Translations under genes and position numbers: made by a program | The notes under the pieces: model-generated | What the model saw: only the letters and a program-made list of their open reading frames with translations | Database searches by the model: none | Told to the model about the DNA's origin: nothing | Source of the DNA: JAABQT01 sp035459025 | Lineage (GTDB): Bacteria; Pseudomonadota; Gammaproteobacteria; Burkholderiales; SG8-39 | Length of the DNA: 64,000 nt | Direction: 5' to 3' | Assembly (NCBI GenBank): GCA_035459025.1 | Contig: DATHYT010000045.1 | Coordinates: 1-64,000, forward strand | Shown: piece after piece, positions 54,675-63,169 of the stretch | Layout of the letters: each line of letters starts with the position of its first letter | Position numbering within the stretch: position 1 is the stretch's first letter

Positions 54675-56534
54675 TCAGTCCGGGAGGCCTGCAGACCGTA
54701 ATTCGCCAATGACGCGGTCGAGCACCGCTTGATCGCGATAGGGCTCCTGCGCCGCGTGCCGCGCAAGCGAGAAGTCCGGCGCGAGACCCGCGACCTCGCC
54801 CGCAATGCGCCGCGCATCTGCTGCCCAGCCGCCGCGCACCAGCGCGCTCGCGAGGATCAGCCGACAGTTGACCGCCTGCGGGGCGATCCGCAGCCCCTCC
54901 TGCGCGGCGCTGACTGCGAAATCCATCTGACCGCCCTCCCGGTAGGCGGCGGCGAGAATTTCGACAAACCAAGGTGGATAGACTGGGGAATAGCGAATCG
55001 CATGCCTGATGTGCGTCAAGGCCGCATCCGGCTCGCCGCAGTGCAGGAGCACGTTGGCGAGAAAACCGTTCGCGTTGGTGCAGTTCGGCCGTATGACGGC
55101 AGCCTCGCGCGCGATGGCAAGCGCCTCGTCGAACCTGCGCTGCAGTAGCCGGACGTTTCCGAGCACCGTGTGCGCCTGGCCGTCGGCGTCTGCCATGCCG
55201 ACCGCCCGCTCCGCCCACTCGCCGGCGGCAGCGCGCGCCCGCTCCGGATCACTGCTCCAGCCTCGCGTCACCTCGAACCACAGGCACATCGCCATCCACG
55301 AGGGCCCGTGCGACGAACCAGGCGCCAGCTCGACCACCCGCTCGAAACAGGCGCGCGCGGCCGCCATCGATTCCTTGTTCATCTGGAAGAAGGCCTGCAT
55401 GCCGCGATAGAACTGATCGCGTGATTTCGGCACAGTCAGGCATTTGTGCCAGATCCGCGCCTGCTCGCCGCTCGCCAGCTTCACGTCAAGTGCGGTAACC
55501 ACTCGCGCCGCGATCTCGTCCTGGAGTTCGAACGTGTGATCGAGCGCCCGGTCGTACCGCTCGGACCATGTCACCGTGCCGGCAGTCGTGTCGGTGAGTT
55601 GCACGTTCACCCGCACGCGTTCGCCTTGGCGCTGCACAGCACCTTCGAGCGCATTACGCACGCCCAGACGCCGCGCAGCTTCGGCGGCATCGACGCCGCG
55701 CAGGGCATTGGCGGACCCCGCCGCGATCAGGAACACGCCCGGCATCTTGACGAGCGCGTTCTGAATGTCCATGCGCAGTCCGTCGGCGAGCGCGGCGGTG
55801 TCGGGGTCCTGGCCGGTGCAGGAAAACGGCAGCAGCACGATCGATGGCCGATCGGGGAGCGGCAGCGCGACGGACTCGAGTTGCGCCGGAACGGGCCGTG
55901 ACCCGACCGGCACCTCGCCTTCGGCTAGCGCGAACAACCCAGGCTCCACTGCCGACAGAAGATATCCCGCGTCGTCCGGAAGCTGGGCATGCACCGCCTC
56001 CGTCAAGCGAATCCCGTCTGTCGGGGCGCGCCGCACGATCGATGCCGCGCGCTCGAGCGTTGCCCTGGGGGGCGACAGGTCGGCCTGGCCGGGTTTCCCC
56101 AAATCGAGCCCGAACCGGTAATGCACGTGCTCTGCCGGAGGCAACGCCGCGTTGGCGCGCGCAAGCGCGCTGCGCGCGCCAATTGCGCAGGCCAGCGCTT
56201 GCGCCGCGGTATCGAACACCGCGAGGAGCGCGTCGGCCGGCGCCACCCCAAGCCGGCCGCCATGCTCGCCGACAGTGGCGACGAGCACCTGTCGCGCGCG
56301 CGCGACCGCGCCACGTGCCGCTCGCACGTCCTCTCCCATGAGGATGCCAAATGCACGCAATTCTCCGTGCAGAACGACAGTGGTGCCGGAAAGCGCGCGC
56401 GGCACCGTCTGCGCCACCGGGCCAATCGCTGCAGCCGTTTGCGGGTGCGTCTTACGGTCGACCCACTTATCCCAGAAATACCAGGCGGCCGCGATGCCGC
56501 CGAGGACCGTTGCTATGGTAAGCACCACCTCCAT
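54675..56534 (-). CDS. Membrane protein with degenerate class III cyclase domain, TolB/FlgO-like domain and TPRs
   Basis: A 619-residue protein. A transmembrane helix is at 3-23. A class III cyclase-homology region (about 53-160) follows: the helix-loop RQVLVATVGEHGGRLGVAPADALLAVF matches the second metal-Asp strand (D101). The first metal-Asp strand reads VVLHGELRAFG, with Gly/Glu where Asp belongs, so catalysis is doubtful. A TolB-N/FlgO-like domain is at about 238-360 (PSIVLLPFSCTGQ, ALADGLRMDIQNAL, RVRVNVQLTDTTAGTVTWSERY). TPR repeats fill the rest. Domain order matches adenylate-cyclase/TolB/TPR regulators. ATG 56534 (MEVVLTIATV) puts the helix at the N-terminus; an ATG at 56585 adds a basic 17-residue tail. 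Confidence 0.75.
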   Translation of the reverse strand: MEVVLTIATVLGGIAAAWYFWDKWVDRKTHPQTAAAIGPVAQTVPRALSGTTVVLHGELRAFGILMGEDVRAARGAVARARQVLVATVGEHGGRLGVAPADALLAVFDTAAQALACAIGARSALARANAALPPAEHVHYRFGLDLGKPGQADLSPPRATLERAASIVRRAPTDGIRLTEAVHAQLPDDAGYLLSAVEPGLFALAEGEVPVGSRPVPAQLESVALPLPDRPSIVLLPFSCTGQDPDTAALADGLRMDIQNALVKMPGVFLIAAGSANALRGVDAAEAARRLGVRNALEGAVQRQGERVRVNVQLTDTTAGTVTWSERYDRALDHTFELQDEIAARVVTALDVKLASGEQARIWHKCLTVPKSRDQFYRGMQAFFQMNKESMAAARACFERVVELAPGSSHGPSWMAMCLWFEVTRGWSSDPERARAAAGEWAERAVGMADADGQAHTVLGNVRLLQRRFDEALAIAREAAVIRPNCTNANGFLANVLLHCGEPDAALTHIRHAIRYSPVYPPWFVEILAAAYREGGQMDFAVSAAQEGLRIAPQAVNCRLILASALVRGGWAADARRIAGEVAGLAPDFSLARHAAQEPYRDQAVLDRVIGELRSAGLPD

Positions 56535-56620
56535 CCGTATTCGCCCCCTGTTTGCACGTCGCCTTCGATTGCGAGGCCAATTCAATCAGAAGCGGGCGCA
56601 GATCGCCATACGCTGTCGGC

Positions 56621-56626
56621 TAGAAT
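56621..56626 (+). promoter_or_regulatory. -10-like element of the tandem uvrA gene
   Basis: TAGAAT places the transcript start near 56633. That excludes ATG 56625 as a start and leaves TTG 56655 as the most likely one. Confidence 0.4.
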
Positions 56627-56654
56627 GCGGTCTTTCCGCCGGCAAATCCCCCTC

Positions 56655-59600
56655 TTGAAGCAGGAACAGATTCCCGCCGACGCCATCGTCATTCGCGGCG
56701 CGCGCCAGAACAATCTCAAGAACCTGACGCTGACGCTGCCCGCGGGCGAGCTGATCGTGGTGACCGGCGTTTCGGGCTCGGGCAAGTCCTCCCTCGTCTT
56801 CGACACCGTCTACGCCGAGGGCCAGCGCCGCTACGTCGAGACCTTCAGCCCCTACGCGCGCCAGTTCCTAGAGCGCATGGACAAGCCGCAGGTGGATGCC
56901 GTGGAGGGCATCCCGCCGGCCATCGCCATCGACCAGACCAACCCGGTGCGCACCTCGCGCTCCACGGTCGGCACCATGACCGAGCTGAACGACCACCTTA
57001 AGCTGCTCTACGCGCGCGCGGCCCAGCTGCACTGCCGCGGCTGCGGCAAGCCGGTGCGCCGCGACACGCCGCAGTCGATCTACGCCGCGCTGCCGCAGGA
57101 CAGGGTGACGATCACGTTCCCGGTGCCGGTGCCGAAGAACTTCTCTGAAAAGGAAGTGGAAGCGCTCCTGCAGCGCCAGGGCTACACCAAGCTGCACTCA
57201 CGCTCCAAGACCCTGATCGAAGTAGTGCAGGACACCGTGACCCCGGGGAAGTCCGAGAAGTCGCGGGTAATGGACGCCATCGAATCTGCCCTCCGGTTTG
57301 GGCAAGGGCGTTTGGTTGCCTACGCTGAAGGTATCGTCGGTTCGGTTTCAAATACATCTGCCGACTTGGCCGGAAGAATCACCCGGCCAGGTCGGCAGAC
57401 CCTAGGAGACCCAACGGAGGCACTGCGGTTTTCTACGGCTCTGCATTGCCCGGACTGCGATCTCACCTATTCCGACCCCACCCCGGCGCAGTTCTCCTTC
57501 AACTCCCCGCTCGGCGCCTGCGACACCTGCCGCGGCTTCGGGCGCGTGATCGGCGTCGACTACGGGCTGGTGATTCCGGACGAGTCGAAGACGCTGCGCG
57601 AGGGCGCGATCCGGCCCTGGCAGACGCCGAGCTTCAAGGAATGCCAGGACGACCTGGCGAAGTACGCGAAGAAGCGCGGCCTGTCGCTCGACGTCCCGTG
57701 GCGCGAGATGAAGGACGCCGACCGCCGCTGGGTGATCGACGGCGACGACGGCTGGGTGAGCTGGAAGAAGTCCTGGCCCGGCAAGTGGTACGGCGTGGCG
57801 CGATTCTTCAAGTGGCTGGAGTCGAAGGCCTACAAGATGCACATCCGCGTGCTGCTCTCCAAGTATCGCGCGTACACGGAGTGCACGGCCTGCAACGGCA
57901 CGCGCCTGAAGCCCGACGCGACGTTGTGGAAGCTCGCCGGCAAGTCGATCCACGAGCTGATGCTGATGCCGGTGAGCGACGTGCAGCGCCTGTTCGGCGG
58001 CCTCGAGCTGCCCAGGCCGCTCGACGAGGCCACCGACCTTCTGCTCGGCGAGATCCGCACGCGCCTGGCCTACCTGGGCGAAGTGGGTCTGGGCTACCTC
58101 ACGCTCGACCGGCAGTCGCGCACCCTTTCCGGCGGCGAGGTGCAGCGGATCAACCTGACCACGGCGCTCGGCACTTCGCTGGTGAATACGCTCTTCGTGC
58201 TCGACGAGCCTTCCATCGGCCTGCACCCGCGCGACATGGGGCGCGTGATCGACGTGATGAAGAAGCTGCGCGACGCGGGCAACTCGCTCGTCGTCGTCGA
58301 GCACGACCCGCAGATCATGCTGGCCGCCGACCGCATCCTCGACATGGGCCCGGGCCCCGGCGAGCGCGGCGGCGAGATCGTGTTCTTCGGGGATCCGGCC
58401 GAACTGCGCAAGAAGGACACGCTCACCGCGCAGTACCTGTCGGGGCGCAAGCGCACCGAGGCGCCGCGCGCCCCGCGCGCGCCGGCGAAGTTCGTCACGG
58501 TGCGCGGCGCGTCCGAGCACAACCTCAAGGATATCGACGTCGCTTTCCCGCTGGAGCGCCTGGTGTGCGTGACGGGCGTCTCCGGATCGGGCAAGTCCAC
58601 GCTGGTGCAGGACGTGCTCTACGCCGCGCTGCGCAAGGCGAAGGGCAAGCCGACCGAGACGCCCGGAAGGCACCGCGCGCTTGAAGGTGCCGAGCTCGTG
58701 GGCGACGTCGTCATGGTGGATCAGTCGCCGATCGGCAAGACCACGCGCTCCAATCCGGCAAGCTACGTCGGCGCCTTCGACGCCATTCGCGACCTGTACG
58801 CCAAGGCGCCAGTGGCGAAAGAGCGCAAGTACACCGCGGGTACCTTCAGCTTCAACTCGGGCCACGGCCGCTGCCCGGCCTGCGGCGGCAACGGCTTCGA
58901 GCACGTCGAGATGCAGTTCCTCTCCGACGTCTACCTGCGCTGCCCGGACTGCAACGGCAAGCGCTACCGGCCCGAGGTGCTCGAGGTGGCGCTGCGCGGC
59001 AAGAGCATCGCCGATGCGCTGGAGATGACGGTGTCTGCGGCCCTCGTGTTCTTCGAGGACCACGCCGAGGTCCTCGCGCGGCTGCGGCCCCTGGCCGACG
59101 TCGGCCTGGATTACCTGCGCCTCGGCCAGCCGGTGCCGACCCTTTCAGGCGGCGAAGCGCAGCGCCTCAAGCTTGCCGGGCACCTGACGCTGAAGGCCGG
59201 AGAGGAGCGCAAGCTCTTCCTGTTCGACGAGCCGACCACCGGCCTGCACTTCGAGGACATCGCGAAGCTGCTGCGCGCGTTCCGCCAGCTCATCGCGGCC
59301 GGGCACTCGCTGGTCGTCATCGAGCACAACCTCGACGTGATCCGCGCCGCCGACTGGATCCTCGACCTCGGTCCCGAGGGCGGCGCCGCGGGCGGCGAGC
59401 GGGTGTGCGCAGGAACGCCTTCGGAGGTGATGCGGCACGCGACGTCGCACACCGCGAAAGCGCTGCGCGACTATGAAAAGGGGACAGACCTCATTTCCTT
59501 GAAATCAAAGGACAGGGAAATGAGGTCTGTCCCCAATATACGCATCCACAACGCACGCGAGCACAACCTCAAGTCGATCGACGTCGACATCCCGCGCCAG

Positions 59601-62135
59601 CGCTTCACGGTGGTGACCGGGGTGTCGGGCTCGGGCAAGTCCACGCTCGCCTTCGACATCCTGTTCTCCGAGGGCCAGCGCCGCTACCTCGAGTCGCTGA
59701 ACGCCTATGCGCGCCAGTTCGTGCAGACCGCCGCGCGGCCCGATGTCGACGCCATCTACGGCATCCCGCCGACCGTCGCCATCGAGCAGCGCACCAGCCG
59801 CGGCGGCCGCAAGAGCACCGTCGGCACGCTCACCGAGATCCACCATTTCCTGCGGCTCCTTTTCGTCAAGCTCGGCACGCCGCACTGCCCCGACTGCGAC
59901 GTGGCGATCGAACCGCAGAGCGAGGACGCGATCGCCGCGCGCCTGATGAAGGCGCACCGCAACGACACCGTGGTGTTGCTCGCGCCGCTCGTCGTCAACC
60001 GCAAGGGCGTCTACACCGACCTCGCGAAGTGGGCCGCGTCCAAGGGCTACTCGCAGCTGCGCGTGGACGGCAAGCTCCTGCCGCTGCGGCCCTTTCCGCG
60101 CCTCGACCGCTTCAAGGAGCACACCATCGAGCTGCCGGTCGGCTACGTGAAGGTGACGCCGAGGAACGAGAAGGAGCTGCGCGAGCGGCTCACGCGCGCC
60201 CTCGAGCACGGCAAGGGCGTGGTGCATGTGCAGACCGGGAAGCACATCCAGGTCTACTCCACCAAGCGCGCCTGCCCCTCGTGCGGGCGCAGCTTCCAGG
60301 AGCTCGACCCGCGCCTCTTTTCGTACAACTCGCGCCACGGCTGGTGCCCGAGCTGCGTCGGCACCGGGTTGCAGCTGAAGGACGTGGGCTGGGACGCGGA
60401 GCGCTCGCGCACGGGGCAGGAAGACCACGTGCTCGACTCGTGGCTCGAGTGGCTGGAAGTGGACGAAGCCTGCCCCGCCTGCGAGGGCAAGCGCCTCAAT
60501 CCCGAGGCGCTCGCCGTGCGCTGGCGCGGCCGGAGCATCGCCGACTACGGCATGCAGCCGGTGGCGCAGCTCACCGAGCTGTTCGCGAAGGTGAAGCTGG
60601 AGGGCCGCAGCGCCGAGATCGCGCGCGACCTCGTCGCCGAGCTGAGGAGCCGCCTCGGCTTCCTGAAGGAAGTCGGCCTCGACTATCTCGCGCTCGACCG
60701 CGCCGCGCCCACGCTCTCGGGCGGCGAGGCGCAGCGGATCCGGCTGGCCGCCCAGCTCGGCTCCAACCTGCGCGGCGTGTGCTACATCCTCGACGAACCG
60801 ACCATCGGCCTGCACCACCGCGACAACCGGATCCTCCTCGATGTGCTGGAAAAGCTCGAGGCCAAGGGCAACACCCTGGTGGTCGTGGAGCACGACGAGG
60901 ACACCATCCGCCGCGCGCACCACGTCATCGACCTCGGCCCGGGCGCGGGCAAGCAGGGGGGCCGCGTCATCGCCGAAGGCACCGCCGACGAACTGGTGCA
61001 GTCTCCCGAGTCCGTCACCGGGCGCTTCCTCGCCCACCCCTTGCGCCACCCGCTGCAGCCGCGCCGCCGCGTGGCGAAGGACGCGCCGGCGCTCGAGATC
61101 GGCGGCGCCTCGATGCACAACCTGAAACGCATCGACGTGCGCATACCGATCGCGCGCCTCAGTGCCATCACCGGCGTCTCCGGCTCGGGCAAGTCGACGC
61201 TCGCGCGCGACGTGCTGCATGACAGCCTGAAGGCGGGCGGCCCCATCGGCTGCAAGACCCTGAAGGGCCGCAAGCTCGTCGAGCGCGTGCTCGAAGTCGA
61301 CCAGGCGCCGATCGGCAAGACCCCGCGCTCCTGCCCCGCAACGTACGTGGGCTTCTGGGACGCGATCCGGCGCCTGTTCGCCGACACGAGCGAAGCGCGC
61401 ATCCGCGGCTGGGGCCCGAGCCGCTTTTCCTTCAACACCAAGGGCGGGCGCTGCGAGACCTGCGAGGGCCAGGGCCTGAAGAGAATCGAGATGAGCTTCC
61501 TGCCCGACGTGAAGGTGGCATGCGAAGCCTGCAACGGCCTGCGCTTCAACGCCGAAACGCTCGGCGCGCACCTGCGCGGCAAATCGGTGGGCGACGTCCT
61601 GGCGATGAGCGTCGACGAGGCGGTGGAGTTCTTCGCCGCGCATCCGTCGATCAATCATGCGCTGAGGTTGCTGCAGGACGTGGGGCTCGGCTACCTCACG
61701 CTCGGGCAGCAGAGCCCGACGCTGTCAGGAGGAGAGGCGCAGAGGATCAAGCTTGTCACGGAATTGGCGAAGGTAAGGGAGCTCGGGGGTTCTACACATC
61801 TCCCGTCTCCCGCTTCTTCCTTTGGGAGACGGGAGACAGCGGTTAAAGGCGCAAAAACACTCTACGTCCTCGACGAACCCACCGTAGGCCTGCACATGGC
61901 CGACGTCGAAAAGCTGATCCGCGTGCTGCACCGCCTGGTCGACGCCGGCAACACGGTGGTCGTGGTCGAGCACAATCTTGACATCATCGCCGAAGCCGAT
62001 TGGCTGATCGACCTCGGCCCCGAAGGGGGCGACGCCGGCGGCAAGGCCGTCTACCAGGGTTCGCCCGAGCGCGCTTCCCGAGGCCACACCGCGCAGGCGC
62101 TGAACGCGTTCCTCGCGGAGCGCAAGGCCGCGTGA
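56655..62135 (+). CDS. uvrA: Tandem (double-length) excinuclease ABC subunit A
   Basis: About 1826 residues containing two complete UvrA modules, hence four ABC ATPase domains. Walker A motifs (GVSGSGKS) lie near residues 38, 640, 990 and 1507. Signature LSGGE motifs lie near 491, 829, 1354 and 1690. Each module keeps zinc-finger cysteine pairs (for example CPDCDLTYSD/CDTCRGFG, CPACGGNGFEH, CPSCGRSFQE/CPSCVGTG, CETCEGQGLKR). UvrA normally acts as a dimer in nucleotide-excision repair; this form would be a covalent pseudo-dimer, a layout I recall from Burkholderiales. Start TTG 56655 is chosen because TAGAAT overlaps the alternative ATG 56625. Three palindromic elements interrupt it in frame (57357-57399, 59480-59534, 61799-61836). 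Confidence 0.88.
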   Translation: MKQEQIPADAIVIRGARQNNLKNLTLTLPAGELIVVTGVSGSGKSSLVFDTVYAEGQRRYVETFSPYARQFLERMDKPQVDAVEGIPPAIAIDQTNPVRTSRSTVGTMTELNDHLKLLYARAAQLHCRGCGKPVRRDTPQSIYAALPQDRVTITFPVPVPKNFSEKEVEALLQRQGYTKLHSRSKTLIEVVQDTVTPGKSEKSRVMDAIESALRFGQGRLVAYAEGIVGSVSNTSADLAGRITRPGRQTLGDPTEALRFSTALHCPDCDLTYSDPTPAQFSFNSPLGACDTCRGFGRVIGVDYGLVIPDESKTLREGAIRPWQTPSFKECQDDLAKYAKKRGLSLDVPWREMKDADRRWVIDGDDGWVSWKKSWPGKWYGVARFFKWLESKAYKMHIRVLLSKYRAYTECTACNGTRLKPDATLWKLAGKSIHELMLMPVSDVQRLFGGLELPRPLDEATDLLLGEIRTRLAYLGEVGLGYLTLDRQSRTLSGGEVQRINLTTALGTSLVNTLFVLDEPSIGLHPRDMGRVIDVMKKLRDAGNSLVVVEHDPQIMLAADRILDMGPGPGERGGEIVFFGDPAELRKKDTLTAQYLSGRKRTEAPRAPRAPAKFVTVRGASEHNLKDIDVAFPLERLVCVTGVSGSGKSTLVQDVLYAALRKAKGKPTETPGRHRALEGAELVGDVVMVDQSPIGKTTRSNPASYVGAFDAIRDLYAKAPVAKERKYTAGTFSFNSGHGRCPACGGNGFEHVEMQFLSDVYLRCPDCNGKRYRPEVLEVALRGKSIADALEMTVSAALVFFEDHAEVLARLRPLADVGLDYLRLGQPVPTLSGGEAQRLKLAGHLTLKAGEERKLFLFDEPTTGLHFEDIAKLLRAFRQLIAAGHSLVVIEHNLDVIRAADWILDLGPEGGAAGGERVCAGTPSEVMRHATSHTAKALRDYEKGTDLISLKSKDREMRSVPNIRIHNAREHNLKSIDVDIPRQRFTVVTGVSGSGKSTLAFDILFSEGQRRYLESLNAYARQFVQTAARPDVDAIYGIPPTVAIEQRTSRGGRKSTVGTLTEIHHFLRLLFVKLGTPHCPDCDVAIEPQSEDAIAARLMKAHRNDTVVLLAPLVVNRKGVYTDLAKWAASKGYSQLRVDGKLLPLRPFPRLDRFKEHTIELPVGYVKVTPRNEKELRERLTRALEHGKGVVHVQTGKHIQVYSTKRACPSCGRSFQELDPRLFSYNSRHGWCPSCVGTGLQLKDVGWDAERSRTGQEDHVLDSWLEWLEVDEACPACEGKRLNPEALAVRWRGRSIADYGMQPVAQLTELFAKVKLEGRSAEIARDLVAELRSRLGFLKEVGLDYLALDRAAPTLSGGEAQRIRLAAQLGSNLRGVCYILDEPTIGLHHRDNRILLDVLEKLEAKGNTLVVVEHDEDTIRRAHHVIDLGPGAGKQGGRVIAEGTADELVQSPESVTGRFLAHPLRHPLQPRRRVAKDAPALEIGGASMHNLKRIDVRIPIARLSAITGVSGSGKSTLARDVLHDSLKAGGPIGCKTLKGRKLVERVLEVDQAPIGKTPRSCPATYVGFWDAIRRLFADTSEARIRGWGPSRFSFNTKGGRCETCEGQGLKRIEMSFLPDVKVACEACNGLRFNAETLGAHLRGKSVGDVLAMSVDEAVEFFAAHPSINHALRLLQDVGLGYLTLGQQSPTLSGGEAQRIKLVTELAKVRELGGSTHLPSPASSFGRRETAVKGAKTLYVLDEPTVGLHMADVEKLIRVLHRLVDAGNTVVVVEHNLDIIAEADWLIDLGPEGGDAGGKAVYQGSPERASRGHTAQALNAFLAERKAA
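57357..57399. repeat. Palindromic element 1 inside uvrA
   Basis: Arms of 17 bases (57357-57373 and 57383-57399) pair at 16 of 17 positions around a 9-base loop; the left arm is TCTGCCGACTTGGCCGG. It encodes SADLAGRITRPGR just before the zinc-finger region LHCPDC of the first module. The surrounding stretch, about 57270-57440, looks lower in GC than the gene around it. Confidence 0.75.
59480..59534. repeat. Palindromic element 2 at the junction of the two UvrA modules
   Basis: Perfect 19-base arms (59480-59498, GGGGACAGACCTCATTTCC, and 59516-59534) surround a 17-base loop. It encodes GTDLISLKSKDREMRSVP between the end of module 1 (LRDYEK) and the start of module 2. The sequence resembles the GGGGACAGACC-type palindromes that I recall as dispersed REP-like elements in proteobacteria. 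Confidence 0.85.
61799..61836. repeat. Palindromic element 3 inside uvrA
   Basis: Perfect 13-base arms (61799-61811, TCTCCCGTCTCCC, and 61824-61836) flank a 12-base loop. It encodes LPSPASSFGRRET in the loop between the LSGGEAQRIKLVTELAKVR signature helix and the Walker B strand TLYVLDEPTVGL of the fourth ATPase domain. Confidence 0.85.
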
Positions 62136-63022
62136 GCGCGCTTCCCCCGCCGCGGCGCGCGGTCGCGCTGGCGCTGATGGTCGTGGCGCCGGTGCTGTGG
62201 AGCACCGCGGGGGTGCTTTCGCGCCTGATCCAGTCCGCGGGCGCCTTCGAGATGGCGTTCTGGCGCTCGAGCATCGCCGCCGTGTTCGTGTTCACCGCGC
62301 TCTCGCTGCTGCAGGGCGGGCGGCCCTTCGCCACCCTGCGCGCGGCGGGCCTCCCCGGCCTGATCTCCGGCGCCATGTGGGCGGTGATGTTCACCTGCTT
62401 CATCGTCGCGCTCACGCTCACCACCGTCGCCAACGTCCTGGTGGTGTCGAGCCTGGGCCCGCTTTGCACCGCGCTGCTCACCTGGCTCATGCTGCGCGAG
62501 CCGATTCCCACGCGCAGCTGGCTCGCGATCGTCGCCGCGAGCGTCGGCATGGGCGCCATGTTCGGCGCGGGGTTCACGGCCGACGACTGGAGCCACGTCG
62601 CCGGGCTCGCGCTCGCGCTCACCATCCCGATCGCGGGCGCGATCAACATCGTGGTGCTGCGAAAGAGCGGTGCGCACCTGGATCTGATGCCCGCCGTGAT
62701 GCTCGGCGCGCTGATCTCGGCGGTGGTGTCGCTGCCCTTCGCGCTGCCGTTGGCCGCGAGCGGGCGCGACCTGCTGGTGCTCGGCACACTCGGCGTGTTC
62801 CAGCTCGGCGTGCCCTGCCTGATGCTGGTGCTCGCCGCCCGCACGCTCACCGCGCCCGAAGTCGCGCTGCTCGCGCTGCTGGAGGTGGTGCTGGGGCCGC
62901 TGTGGACCTGGCTCGGTGCGGGCGAAGTGCCCGCGGGCGCGACCATCGCCGGCGGCGCCATCGTGCTCGCGGCGCTGGCGGGAAACGAGGCCGCCGCGCT
63001 CGCCGAGCGCAAGCGTGTATAA
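62132..63022 (+). CDS. EamA/DMT-superfamily transporter
   Basis: A 296-residue membrane protein with about 10 hydrophobic helices and two EamA repeats (LWSTAGVLSRLIQSAGAFEMAFWRS in the first; TAPEVALLALLEVVLGPLWTWL in the second). The opening resembles the EamA group near RhtA/YedA-type exporters. The start is GTG 62132, overlapping the TGA of uvrA (GTGA), so it is translationally coupled to the repair gene. Its TAA stop is part of the next gene's TATAAT. Confidence 0.85.
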   Translation: MSALPPPRRAVALALMVVAPVLWSTAGVLSRLIQSAGAFEMAFWRSSIAAVFVFTALSLLQGGRPFATLRAAGLPGLISGAMWAVMFTCFIVALTLTTVANVLVVSSLGPLCTALLTWLMLREPIPTRSWLAIVAASVGMGAMFGAGFTADDWSHVAGLALALTIPIAGAINIVVLRKSGAHLDLMPAVMLGALISAVVSLPFALPLAASGRDLLVLGTLGVFQLGVPCLMLVLAARTLTAPEVALLALLEVVLGPLWTWLGAGEVPAGATIAGGAIVLAALAGNEAAALAERKRV

Positions 63023-63023
63023 T
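63018..63023 (+). promoter_or_regulatory. -10 element of the DEAD-box helicase gene
   Basis: A perfect TATAAT overlapping the stop of the EamA gene. No good -35 stands at 17 bases. The transcript would start near 63030. Confidence 0.55.
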
Positions 63024-63169
63024 GCGCTCCAGGTTTCTGCAGCGCGTACTTCCGGTTTGCGTTTCAGTCGTTAGTCAGTCCATCCTGGACTTCGAATAAC
63101 AAAGCCTAAGAGCGTCGGCCTGAACCGGTAGAAGGGTTCTCCTTCCCGGGCCGGCACCAGGAGAAAGAC
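63024..63169 (+). promoter_or_regulatory. Long 5' leader of the DEAD-box helicase mRNA
   Basis: About 140 bases with no gene. It contains a small hairpin, GAAGG and CCTTC around gttct (63131-63145), a CCCGGG-rich stretch, and ends with the Shine-Dalgarno AGGAGA (63159-63164). Long leaders are usual for cold-induced helicase genes, so post-transcriptional control is plausible. Confidence 0.5.

Noticed and set aside
56625..56627. ATG 56625 as the uvrA start
   Set aside because: It lies inside the -10-like TAGAAT and adds ten residues (MRSFRRQIPL) without family support; TTG 56655 is preferred, though without a Shine-Dalgarno.
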